64,000 nucleotides of DNA. Source: Lachnospiraceae bacterium UBA2864 (GTDB lineage Bacteria > Bacillota > Clostridia > Lachnospirales > Lachnospiraceae). Under the pieces are notes generated by a model. The model was given only the letters and a program-made list of their open reading frames with translations, ran no database searches and had not been told where the DNA came from. A program made the position numbers and the translations under genes. Below are positions 7,697-15,534 of the stretch, in pieces. How positions within the stretch are numbered: the first letter of the stretch is position 1; every line of letters starts with the position of its first letter. Location of the stretch: NCBI GenBank assembly GCA_002350525.1, contig DEFA01000022.1, positions 149,988-213,987 of the forward strand. The letters run 5' to 3'.

Positions 7697-10419
7697 TGAG
7701 AGTATTGAATAAGAGATTATGGCGGGAGTTTAGAGCGCATTTCGGAAGATATCTGGCACTGTTTTTTATGATAGTACTCGGAATGTATCTTGTAGTAAGT
7801 GTAGCGGGAATGGCAGAAACAACTATTCAGGGAAGTAAGGAATATAACGACGAATGTAAGCTTCAGGACGGACAGTTTACTACATTTATCCCACTTACCG
7901 ACGGACAGCTTGACGAGCTGGAAAAAGAATATGGAGATATAGAGAAGATATTCAGTATAGATACTGAAGTCGAGGGTATAAAAGATAATGAGAAAGAAAA
8001 TATAAGTGAAAAGGCAAATGATGAAAAAACAGATAACAGGGATGTTATCCGCATTTTCAGAAATCGTAAAAAGTTGGATCTGTTAAAGTTGGACGAAGGA
8101 AGAATTCCGGAAAAAGAAGATGAGATAGTTATCATGAATCTCTATGCCGAGAGGAATAATATTAAAGTCGGAGATTCGATGGCTCTTGCCGGAAGAGAAT
8201 ATAAGGTAACGGGTATCGGATGTGTTCCCGATTATAACCTGACGGTGAAAAACTTTTCGGATATGACCGCAGATCCTGAAAGCTTCGGTATTGCATTTCT
8301 TAGTGATGAAGGTTATGAGGCATTTCTGAAAACAGATAAGACAGGTGGAGAAACATATACTTACGCATATAAGCTTTCAGCCGGAGCGGATGCAAAGGAA
8401 CTGAAGGAAACTGTAAAAGATATTGATTTTGATTATAAAGCATCGGGAAATGAATATCTTATCGAATATGTTGACAGGTTATATAAGGACAAGACGGACT
8501 TCGAAGACGGACTTACCGAACTTACTGACGGAACCGATGAACTCTATGATGGAATTGTTGATGTAAGTGACGGAGCAGATGATCTTAGGAGTGCGATTAA
8601 AGAGAATAATGCCGGTTTTGATCTGCTGAAGAATACACCGTATGAGGGATTAACTCAGATAACGGACGGATATCTGGAAGGTGCGGAAGAATTAAAAGAC
8701 GGAACGGATGAACTTCTTGAAGGCGCAAAAGATTTTAAAGACGGTGTCGAAGAGTTTGATGAGGAAGTAAGAGATTTTCTTGATGAGAATTATACTGTAG
8801 ATATAGCAAATCTGGAGAGCTTCTATGAGAATAAGGATAACCCGAGAATTGCCAGTGATGCGGCAAGTGACGTGATAATCAAAAAGCTGGTAAGCCTTGT
8901 GGCGGGAGCAATCCTGGTCATGCTATTTGCATATGTTATATCGGTATTCATCATTCATCAGATAAATGAGGAAAGCAGCATAATAGGAACACTCTATGCG
9001 ATGGGTGTAAAAAGGGGTGCACTTACACTGCATTATATAATGCTTCCGACACTCGTGACATTTATAGCGGGTCTTGTCGGAATGTTTCTGGGATTCAGCA
9101 GTATCGGCGTGGATTTTCAGATGCAGGACAGTTATCTCTATTACAGTGTTCCGCATATGAATAAAGTATATCCGTTATATATAATCATCTACTGTGTAAT
9201 TATGCCGCCGGTCATATCCATTCTGGTAAATACACTTGTTATCCGTAAGAAGCTTTCGAGAACAGCGCTTTCACTGATCAAAAATGAACAGGAAAGCTTG
9301 GTGAACGGTGGAAGGGGAGTGTTTTCAACTTCTGATAATTCATCCTCCAAAAGTAAAGCTGAAAAAGGCAGAAGCAGGGGATTTCTTCGTCAGTTCTCGG
9401 TAAGACAGATGATGCGTGAGAGAAGAAGTGTCTTTACGGTTGTAATAGGAATGGTTGTAGCACTACTCATATTTATGATCGGACTTGACTGCTATGTACT
9501 CTGCAATAATGTAAAGAAAGAGAATCTGGACGATATTAATTACGAGTATATGTATATTTATAAATATCCGACCGAAGAAGTACCCGAAGGCGGCGAAGCA
9601 TGCTTTGCAAAGAATCTTTCGATGAATTATCTGGATTATTCACTGGATGTAAATGTGATAGGTATTGATAAGGACAATCCATATTATAATTTCAAGACAA
9701 GCGGAAATAAGAAGGATATTGTGATCGCCTCATCGACGGCACAGAAATATGACCTTAAAGTCGGGGATACATTTATCCTGGATGACACTTCCGAAGACAG
9801 GAGATATGCATTTACGGTTTCCGATATAGTGCCTTATTCCATCGGACTTACGGCATATATGGATATTGATGAAATGAGAGAGCTGTTCGGAGAAAGTGAT
9901 GACTATTATAACATGGTTCTTTCGGATAAAGATCTGGGGATTGACAGCGGCAGGCTCAGCTCGGTAACAAGGAGAGCGGATATCGTGAATGCAGCGGGAA
10001 TCTTCGTGGATCAGATGATGTCTCTGATCATAATACTTATTGCTGTATCCATTCTGATATTTATTGCGGTTATGTATCTTATGTTAAATGTAATGATAGA
10101 CAGGGCTGCATTCGGAATCTCTCTTGTGAAGATATTCGGCTACAGGATGAAGGAAATCAGAAGAGTATATCTGGATGGAAATTTCTACGCAGTGATACTG
10201 GGCGCTTGTATCGGTATCCCGATTGTCAAAAAAATCGCAGACATGATATATCCCTATTTTATCGCCAATACAGCTATGGGAATGAATCTTCATATTGAGT
10301 GGTTCTTATATGGAGCGGTTATTCTCGGAATAGTTGCGGTTTATCTGGTGATAAGCGGAGTGCTGACAGGAAAAATCAGGCGTATAGTTCCTGCTGAGGT
10401 ATTGAAAAATAGGGAATAA
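7696..10419 (+). CDS. Large ABC transporter permease, FtsX-like, with DG-rich helical insert
   Basis: A 907-residue FtsX-type permease. After a membrane helix at about residues 17-38 comes a roughly 360-residue extracytoplasmic region. Its second half, about residues 270-360, repeats a 'LxDGxDEL' pattern ('LTDGTDEL', 'VSDGADDL', 'LKDGTDEL', 'FKDGVEEF'), like the DG repeats of YhgE/Pip-type membrane proteins. Membrane blocks follow at about 400-520, one helix near 580, and a C-terminal block from about 780. 'IIGTLYAMGVKRG' and 'ISLVKIFGYRMKEI' are the FtsX coupling segments. It is the partner of the ATPase at 6995. The insert probably forms a long rod outside the membrane. Substrate unknown. 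Confidence 0.88.
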   Translation: MRVLNKRLWREFRAHFGRYLALFFMIVLGMYLVVSVAGMAETTIQGSKEYNDECKLQDGQFTTFIPLTDGQLDELEKEYGDIEKIFSIDTEVEGIKDNEKENISEKANDEKTDNRDVIRIFRNRKKLDLLKLDEGRIPEKEDEIVIMNLYAERNNIKVGDSMALAGREYKVTGIGCVPDYNLTVKNFSDMTADPESFGIAFLSDEGYEAFLKTDKTGGETYTYAYKLSAGADAKELKETVKDIDFDYKASGNEYLIEYVDRLYKDKTDFEDGLTELTDGTDELYDGIVDVSDGADDLRSAIKENNAGFDLLKNTPYEGLTQITDGYLEGAEELKDGTDELLEGAKDFKDGVEEFDEEVRDFLDENYTVDIANLESFYENKDNPRIASDAASDVIIKKLVSLVAGAILVMLFAYVISVFIIHQINEESSIIGTLYAMGVKRGALTLHYIMLPTLVTFIAGLVGMFLGFSSIGVDFQMQDSYLYYSVPHMNKVYPLYIIIYCVIMPPVISILVNTLVIRKKLSRTALSLIKNEQESLVNGGRGVFSTSDNSSSKSKAEKGRSRGFLRQFSVRQMMRERRSVFTVVIGMVVALLIFMIGLDCYVLCNNVKKENLDDINYEYMYIYKYPTEEVPEGGEACFAKNLSMNYLDYSLDVNVIGIDKDNPYYNFKTSGNKKDIVIASSTAQKYDLKVGDTFILDDTSEDRRYAFTVSDIVPYSIGLTAYMDIDEMRELFGESDDYYNMVLSDKDLGIDSGRLSSVTRRADIVNAAGIFVDQMMSLIIILIAVSILIFIAVMYLMLNVMIDRAAFGISLVKIFGYRMKEIRRVYLDGNFYAVILGACIGIPIVKKIADMIYPYFIANTAMGMNLHIEWFLYGAVILGIVAVYLVISGVLTGKIRRIVPAEVLKNRE

Positions 10420-10451
10420 GGCGGAAACGTATTAACATAAAATGTTAGTTG

Positions 10452-10480
10452 AAAAGGATCTCTTCGGAGGTCCTTTTTTG
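10452..10480 (+). terminator. Rho-independent terminator of the second ABC operon
   Basis: An 11-bp stem (10452-10462 with 10467-10477, one G-U pair) closes a TTCG tetraloop and runs into a T tract. Confidence 0.8.
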
Positions 10481-10573
10481 TTTTGTATTCTTTTTGGTTA
10501 TATGATATTATACAGAATTAGATATATATAACAAAGGTGTTATACATTTAATGATTAAAGGAGTGGGAGATGC

Positions 10574-11179
10574 ATGAAAACAAACAGGTATGACAAGATA
10601 AAAGAATATAAGCCGTTATTCTTATATCTGAATAAGACTTATGGGAATGAACGTGCTGAAATTATCAAAAAGCAGGCGGACGCGGAATATGACCGTATGG
10701 CGGAAATTCTGGGAGATGTCGTAAAGACAAATAAAATGCATGCGACTTTTATGCTCGAAAGAGCGGCTTTATATAAAGTGCTTAAGGATTATTATCCCGA
10801 AACTGCCTATAAATGGATAGAAAAATGTATTAAGAAGAAAAATGAATCCAGGCATGAGACATTTGCCAAAATGACCTCTACAAAATTCGGTGCAAACTTC
10901 TTTATGAAAATGTGCGGAATAATGACTGATGCCGCATTTGGCGAAAAGGCAGGATTTAAGGTTGAGTGGGTGAGGAAGGATAAGAAAGAAGTCTCCTTCA
11001 ACATGAGAGCCTGTCCGTACTGTGATTACCTTTCGAAGCTGGGTGTGCCGGAACTTACAAAGACATTCTGTGATAGTGATGAATATGCCTACTGCGGCCT
11101 TGACAATGTGGATTTTATCAGAACCATGACACTCGGAACCGGTGGCGATAAATGTGATTTTATATACAGAAGATCTTAA
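10574..11179 (+). CDS. L-2-amino-thiazoline-4-carboxylate (ATC) hydrolase-like protein
   Basis: A 201-residue soluble protein that I assign to the ATC-hydrolase family (PF14196 type), named after an enzyme that opens a thiazoline ring to yield cysteine. Family features visible are a helical N-terminal half and a C-terminal half with 'ACPYCDYL', 'TFCDSDEYAY' and 'GTGGDKCDF', giving several conserved cysteines and acidic residues. Many family members are uncharacterised, so the actual reaction is open. The start is ATG 10574 behind GGAGTGGGAG. A second member of the family follows 36 bp downstream at 11216, and a third is at 25293. No cysteine pathway gene is adjacent. Confidence 0.75.
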   Translation: MKTNRYDKIKEYKPLFLYLNKTYGNERAEIIKKQADAEYDRMAEILGDVVKTNKMHATFMLERAALYKVLKDYYPETAYKWIEKCIKKKNESRHETFAKMTSTKFGANFFMKMCGIMTDAAFGEKAGFKVEWVRKDKKEVSFNMRACPYCDYLSKLGVPELTKTFCDSDEYAYCGLDNVDFIRTMTLGTGGDKCDFIYRRS

Positions 11180-11215
11180 CTGCTGATATGTACGATCTTA
11201 TAAGGGAAAGGTAAC

Positions 11216-11845
11216 TTGGTAATAGAAATGAAATACGGATTCATGGGTATGGCCATGCCGCTGGTTATGGATAAAGCGGTATATGCATTTTTACGGGATT
11301 ATGGGATAGAAGTGACAGCTGCTTTGAAGAAGAAGATAAGGAAAGAATATAAGGAAATAGTGGGCAGGACTCCGGCATTGGGGAAAGGAAACAGCCTGAC
11401 AAGCATTCTTTATATAGGCTGTTACCTGATATCTTTTTATAAAGCTGCCCCGGATATTATCGATGAAAAATGTTTTGAGGGACTCTTAAGGCATCTCTGT
11501 GACGAGATGACCCGCAGAGAAAAAGAGACAGATAGTGCATTTTCGGAGAAGAATATCAGAACACGTGAAGAAGCGGCTATAAAATCGCAGAGTTCCTCCT
11601 ATGAAATGGATTGGAAATCCACATTCAGGAGAATCGATAAGGATAACTATGAATTCACTTACACTAAATGCGGACTTTGTGAGCTTGGCAGGAGAGAAGG
11701 GTGTTTTCATCTGATCAAATATCTGTGTATGACTGACTTTATAAGTTTCGATAAAGGAGGAGCAAAGCTGGTAAGAAATCATACACTTGCAAACGGAGAT
11801 GATTATTGCGACTTTCATGTGAGCAGAAAGGAAATAACGGATTAA
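11216..11845 (+). CDS. ATC hydrolase-like protein (second copy)
   Basis: A protein of about 209 residues sharing the ATC-hydrolase-type C-terminal signature: 'FTYTKCGLCELGRREG', 'YLCMTDF' and 'HTLANGDDYCDFHV'. It is clearly diverged from its upstream neighbour, so this is not a recent tandem duplication. The start is uncertain: TTG 11216 has a GGGAAAGG site at normal spacing, whereas ATG 11228 would be about 17 nt from it; I keep the TTG. It is probably co-transcribed with the gene at 10574. The N-terminal 'MGMAMPLVMDKAVYAFL' looks amphipathic rather than a signal peptide. The function is inferred only from the family. Confidence 0.7.
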   Translation: MVIEMKYGFMGMAMPLVMDKAVYAFLRDYGIEVTAALKKKIRKEYKEIVGRTPALGKGNSLTSILYIGCYLISFYKAAPDIIDEKCFEGLLRHLCDEMTRREKETDSAFSEKNIRTREEAAIKSQSSSYEMDWKSTFRRIDKDNYEFTYTKCGLCELGRREGCFHLIKYLCMTDFISFDKGGAKLVRNHTLANGDDYCDFHVSRKEITD

Positions 11846-11858
11846 TATCTTAAAATAC

Positions 11859-11887
11859 TTGCTATAAGGTCAAAAGTATGATATAAC
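11859..11887 (+). promoter_or_regulatory. Promoter of eno, extended -10
   Basis: TTGCTA (11859-11864) and TATAAC (11882-11887) are 17 bp apart, with an extended TGA immediately before the -10. The same 'GTATGATATAACTAA' block occurs at the flavodoxin promoter (29811). A start near 11895 implies a leader of about 180 nt. Confidence 0.6.
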
Positions 11888-11920
11888 TAACAACGGTTAC
11901 ACATCTCTAATATGACAGCC

Positions 11921-11997
11921 GGGATGAGTAGATCATATAGTCTTCTTTTATCTTGTGGTAGGGATAATTTAGTTTCAGTATCGGATTTACTCATCCC
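11921..11997 (+). ncRNA. Structured 5' leader of eno (candidate)
   Basis: GGGATGAGTA (11921-11930) and TACTCATCCC (11988-11997) are perfectly complementary over 10 bp and enclose 57 nt within the predicted eno leader. No U tract follows, so it is not a plain terminator. I recognise no known riboswitch class. Confidence 0.45.
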
Positions 11998-12012
11998 CCT
12001 CCCTTGTAAATA

Positions 12013-12031
12013 ACGTTCATATTCTGAACGT
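12013..12031 (+). promoter_or_regulatory. 19-bp palindrome in the eno leader
   Basis: ACGTTCA (12013-12019) and TGAACGT (12025-12031) flank five bases, about 45 bp before the eno start. It could be a protein site or a small hairpin; no cognate regulator is identified. Confidence 0.4.
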
Positions 12032-12076
12032 GTATCTAAATAAAAGAATATATCAGTAACAGGAAGGAGAACAAAA

Positions 12077-13375
12077 ATGTTTCTTGAAATTGAAAAAGTA
12101 GTCGGAAGAGAGATTCTTGATTCAAGAGGAAATCCGACAGTTGAGGCTGAGGTTTATCTTATTGACGGAACAGTTGGAAGAGGTACTGCTCCAAGTGGTG
12201 CTTCAACAGGAGAATTCGAAGCACTCGAGCTTCGTGATGGCGATAAGAACCGCTATCTCGGAAAGGGTGTTCAGAAAGCTGTTGAGAATATAAATACAAC
12301 AATAAACGATGTTCTTGTAGGACTTGACGCATCTGATACATATGCTGTTGATGCGGCTATGATCAAGGCTGACGGAACCAAGGACAAGTCTAACCTCGGA
12401 GCAAATGCAATCCTTGCTGTTTCAATTGCAGCAGCACGTGCGGCTTCTATTGCACTTGATATTCCTCTTTACAGATTCCTCGGAGGCGTACAGGGCAACA
12501 AGCTTCCTGTGCCGATGATGAATATCCTTAACGGTGGAGCTCACGCAGACAGTGCAGTGGATACACAGGAATTCATGATCATGCCTGTAGGTGCACCGTC
12601 CTTTAAGGAAGCACTCAGATGGTGTGCTGAAGTATTCCATAAGCTTAAGAGCCTCATCAAGGAAATGGGCGATGTTACAGCTGTAGGTGATGAGGGTGGT
12701 TTTGCGCCTAATCAGTTAAAGAGCGATGAAGAAGCTATCGAGAAGATTCTTGAAGCTATCAAGGCCGCAGGTTTTGAGCCGGGTAAGGATTTCATGATAG
12801 CAATGGATGCTGCTTCTTCAGAGTGGAAGAGCGAAAAGGGTAAGGGCTTCTATAAGCAGCCTAAGTCAGGTAAGGAATTCACATCAGATGAGCTTATCGC
12901 TCACTGGGAAGCCCTTGTTGATAAGTATCCGATCATCTCCATTGAAGACGGTCTTGATGAAGAAGACTGGGAAGGCTGGCAGAAGATGACGGAGAAGATC
13001 GGCAACAAGGTTCAGCTTGTTGGAGACGATCTCTTCGTAACAAACACAGAGAGACTTGCGAAAGGTATCAAGCTCGGAGCAGGTAATTCTATTCTTATCA
13101 AGCTTAACCAGATAGGATCCGTATCTGAGACTCTTGAAGCTATCAAGATGGCTCATAAAGCAGGTTATACAGCTATTTCCTCACATCGTTCGGGTGAGAC
13201 AGCTGATACAACCATTGCAGACCTTGCTGTTGCACTTAATACATGCCAGATCAAGACTGGTGCACCTAGCCGTTCAGAGCGTGTAGCTAAGTATAATCAG
13301 CTTCTCAGGATCGAAGAGGAACTCGGTGCTTCTGCAGTATATCCGGGAAAGGATGCATTTAACGTAAATAAGTAA
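12077..13375 (+). CDS. eno: Enolase (phosphopyruvate hydratase)
   Basis: A 432-residue enolase that interconverts 2-phosphoglycerate and phosphoenolpyruvate in glycolysis, in the cytoplasm with Mg2+. Full-length family features are present: 'REILDSRGNPTVEAEV' near the N-terminus, 'GASTGEFEALELRDGD', the metal ligands in 'AMDAASSEW', 'SIEDGLDEEDWEGW' and 'LVGDDLFVTN', catalytic lysines in 'ILIKLNQIGS', and 'SHRSGETADT'. The start follows AAGGAG. It is transcribed alone, with a strong promoter, a long structured leader and a terminator of its own, which fits a highly expressed housekeeping gene with possible leader control. Confidence 0.98.
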   Translation: MFLEIEKVVGREILDSRGNPTVEAEVYLIDGTVGRGTAPSGASTGEFEALELRDGDKNRYLGKGVQKAVENINTTINDVLVGLDASDTYAVDAAMIKADGTKDKSNLGANAILAVSIAAARAASIALDIPLYRFLGGVQGNKLPVPMMNILNGGAHADSAVDTQEFMIMPVGAPSFKEALRWCAEVFHKLKSLIKEMGDVTAVGDEGGFAPNQLKSDEEAIEKILEAIKAAGFEPGKDFMIAMDAASSEWKSEKGKGFYKQPKSGKEFTSDELIAHWEALVDKYPIISIEDGLDEEDWEGWQKMTEKIGNKVQLVGDDLFVTNTERLAKGIKLGAGNSILIKLNQIGSVSETLEAIKMAHKAGYTAISSHRSGETADTTIADLAVALNTCQIKTGAPSRSERVAKYNQLLRIEEELGASAVYPGKDAFNVNK

Positions 13376-13403
13376 TTAACCGGAAATTGATATAAGTATA
13401 TAT

Positions 13404-13443
13404 AACGGCATTATGAAAGAAAATTTTCGTAATGCCGTTTTTA
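13404..13443 (+). terminator. Rho-independent terminator of eno
   Basis: AACGGCATTA (13404-13413) pairs with TAATGCCGTT (13430-13439), followed by TTTT. It directly abuts the next promoter. Confidence 0.8.
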
Positions 13444-13444
13444 C

Positions 13445-13484
13445 TTGACAAGCTATGAACATGTATGTAAAATGTTCATAGCTT
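13445..13484 (+). promoter_or_regulatory. Promoter and overlapping operator of the TetR-MATE operon
   Basis: TTGACA (13445-13450) and TAAAAT (13468-13473) are 17 bp apart. A perfect 13-bp inverted repeat, AAGCTATGAACAT (13450-13462) and ATGTTCATAGCTT (13472-13484), covers the spacer and the -10. Repressor binding here would exclude RNA polymerase, predicting autoregulation by the TetR encoded just downstream. Confidence 0.75.
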
Positions 13485-13519
13485 TTGGAAATGTTTAAAT
13501 CAAAGGAGTTATGTTAAAT

Positions 13520-14116
13520 ATGGGAAAAGCATTTACACAGGATGAAAGGGCGGAGGTTCAGGAGAAACTTCGACGTACGGGACTCAGACTTCTGGCAGAG
13601 AATGGTATAAAAAATATATCCATAAGGCAGATTACCAAAGAGACAGGTATTGCTCAGGGTGGTTTTTATACCTTCTACAGGGATAAGGATGAGTTTGTTG
13701 AAGATCTGTTCTTACTCAGGATAAAAGAGAAGAACGATCTTATGTATGAAGCAAGAGAAAAGACACTGGACGATCCTCGAGGTTTTATAGCCGGAATGAT
13801 GTACAAGGAAGGTATGCATCTGAAAGAGAACAAGGCATTCGTTAACAGCGAGAGTGATACTGTGAAGCTTCTTGCGAGTCACAGATCCGAAAGAGGTCAT
13901 GAACTCTATAAGGATTTCTTAGATAAGATGATCTCTTACTGGGAAAAGAATGGATATAAAGTCAGCTGCGAAGTTGAAAAGCTTTTAAGCGTAGGAATGG
14001 CAGCGGGAATTCTTTTCATGAATGCAGAGCTTCTTAATGATGAACATTTTGAGGAAATATATAAAACCTTCTGTGAGGCAGAGACAGACAGATTCTTTAA
14101 ATGCAGTAAGAAGTAA
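13520..14116 (+). CDS. TetR/AcrR-family regulator of the MATE operon
   Basis: A 198-residue TetR-type repressor with helix-turn-helix 'SIRQITKETGIAQGGFYTFY' followed by 'RDKDEFVEDLFL'. Two in-frame ATGs are possible: 13511 leaves only 2 nt after the AAGGAG site, whereas 13520 leaves 11 nt and gives the common family opening 'MGKAFTQDER', so I choose 13520. It leads an operon with a MATE efflux pump and a PEP-synthase-like phosphotransferase, and the 13-bp palindrome over its promoter is the obvious operator. Its ligand is probably a toxic small molecule that the other two genes remove or modify. Confidence 0.9.
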   Translation: MGKAFTQDERAEVQEKLRRTGLRLLAENGIKNISIRQITKETGIAQGGFYTFYRDKDEFVEDLFLLRIKEKNDLMYEAREKTLDDPRGFIAGMMYKEGMHLKENKAFVNSESDTVKLLASHRSERGHELYKDFLDKMISYWEKNGYKVSCEVEKLLSVGMAAGILFMNAELLNDEHFEEIYKTFCEAETDRFFKCSKK

Positions 14117-14145
14117 GGATACATTTCATATATGAGGAAGAGAAG

Positions 14146-15513
14146 ATGATCAAAGAGACCGAGGATATGATCAGAGAAGAGAAGATTAAGAGACTGACAG
14201 GACAGCCTCTATATCCGCTGCTTGTTAAGATGTCTATCCCTTCGATGATAGGAATGATAGTGAGCACCGTGTATTCGATGACGGATACATATTTCGTAGG
14301 AAAGCTTAATAACGTGAATCTGACAGCGTCAGTCGGAATCGTGTTTTCCTTCGTATCTGTCATTCAGGCTATAGGTTTCTGGTTCGGATACGGCAGCGGT
14401 AATTACATATCAAGATGTCTCGGAAAGAAAGATATTAAATCGGCCGAGAAAATGGCAGCTACCGGAGTCCTTATGGCAATCATTACCGGCCTTCTGATCA
14501 TGCTGATCGGACTGCCGTTTATAGATAAGCTTTCGGTGATTCTCGGAACGGAAAGCGGTGAGCTTCACGCAGCAACGGTCAGATATCTCAGGATAACGAT
14601 CATCACTGTTCCTTTCATGCTGATTTCAAATGTATTATATAACCAGCTGCGACTTGCGGGTTCGGCCAAGGACAGTATGCTCGGACTTCTCGTCGGAATG
14701 CTGCTGAACATGGCGCTTGATCCCGTGTTTATCCTGCTTATGAATATGGATGTTGCGGGAGCTGCACTTGCAAGTATGGCAGGTCAGGTTACGGGATGTA
14801 TAGTGCTCATCATATCAGCGGGTAGAAAAGGAAATATAAAGATAGATTTAAGAAAAGCAGAATTAAGCGGTAGGATCATAAAGGAAATCCTTGCAGGCGG
14901 TGCACCGAATTTTTGCAGACAGGGCATAAGCAGTATTTCATCTGTAATGTTAAATAATGTTGCAGGCGTGTTCGGAAATTATGCGATCGCTGCATTGACT
15001 GTCGCAATCAGGATTGCATATATAGCTTATGCACTGGTCATCGGATTCGGACAGGGATTTCAGCCGATATGTGCGATCAATTACGGAGCAAAGAGATATG
15101 ACCGTGTTAAGACAGCGTTCAAATATGCATTTATCACAGTGAGTGTATTTCTCGTTATCTCGGCCCTTCTATTATATTTCAAGTCTGATATTCTCGTTGA
15201 AAGGTTTACAAAGGATTCTGCTGTTGCAGAGCTTGCAGTACAGATGATAAAAGCACAGTGTCTGATCTTTCCGTTCATGGGTTATTACATATTAAGCGGT
15301 ATGTTCCTGCAGAATATCGGTAGATTTGCGGAAGCGACTATCGTGACGGTTTCGGAAAGCGGTACATTTCTCATTCCGGCAATGTTTATTCTGCCGAACA
15401 TATTCGGACTTCCCGGACTTATATATTGTCGTCCGGCGGCGAGTGTACTGGCACTTTGCTTTTCGATAATCATCGGAACAAGGGCGAGAAATAAATATTT
15501 AAAGAATGTTTAG
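14146..15513 (+). CDS. MATE-family efflux transporter
   Basis: A 455-residue multidrug and toxin extrusion pump of the NorM/DinF superfamily, expected to have 12 membrane helices and to export cationic drugs with Na+ or H+. Typical features are 'GMIVSTVYSMTDTYFVGKL' in the first helices, 'GFGQGFQPICAINYGAKRYDRV' in the second half, and 'YYILSGMFLQNIGR'. The start ATG 14146 follows GAGGAAGAG. It lies 29 bp after the TetR gene and 21 bp before the phosphotransferase. A short relic of a second MATE copy is at 21679-21862. Substrate unknown. Confidence 0.93.
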   Translation: MIKETEDMIREEKIKRLTGQPLYPLLVKMSIPSMIGMIVSTVYSMTDTYFVGKLNNVNLTASVGIVFSFVSVIQAIGFWFGYGSGNYISRCLGKKDIKSAEKMAATGVLMAIITGLLIMLIGLPFIDKLSVILGTESGELHAATVRYLRITIITVPFMLISNVLYNQLRLAGSAKDSMLGLLVGMLLNMALDPVFILLMNMDVAGAALASMAGQVTGCIVLIISAGRKGNIKIDLRKAELSGRIIKEILAGGAPNFCRQGISSISSVMLNNVAGVFGNYAIAALTVAIRIAYIAYALVIGFGQGFQPICAINYGAKRYDRVKTAFKYAFITVSVFLVISALLLYFKSDILVERFTKDSAVAELAVQMIKAQCLIFPFMGYYILSGMFLQNIGRFAEATIVTVSESGTFLIPAMFILPNIFGLPGLIYCRPAASVLALCFSIIIGTRARNKYLKNV

Positions 15514-15534
15514 ATCAGTATAAAGGAGGCTTAA

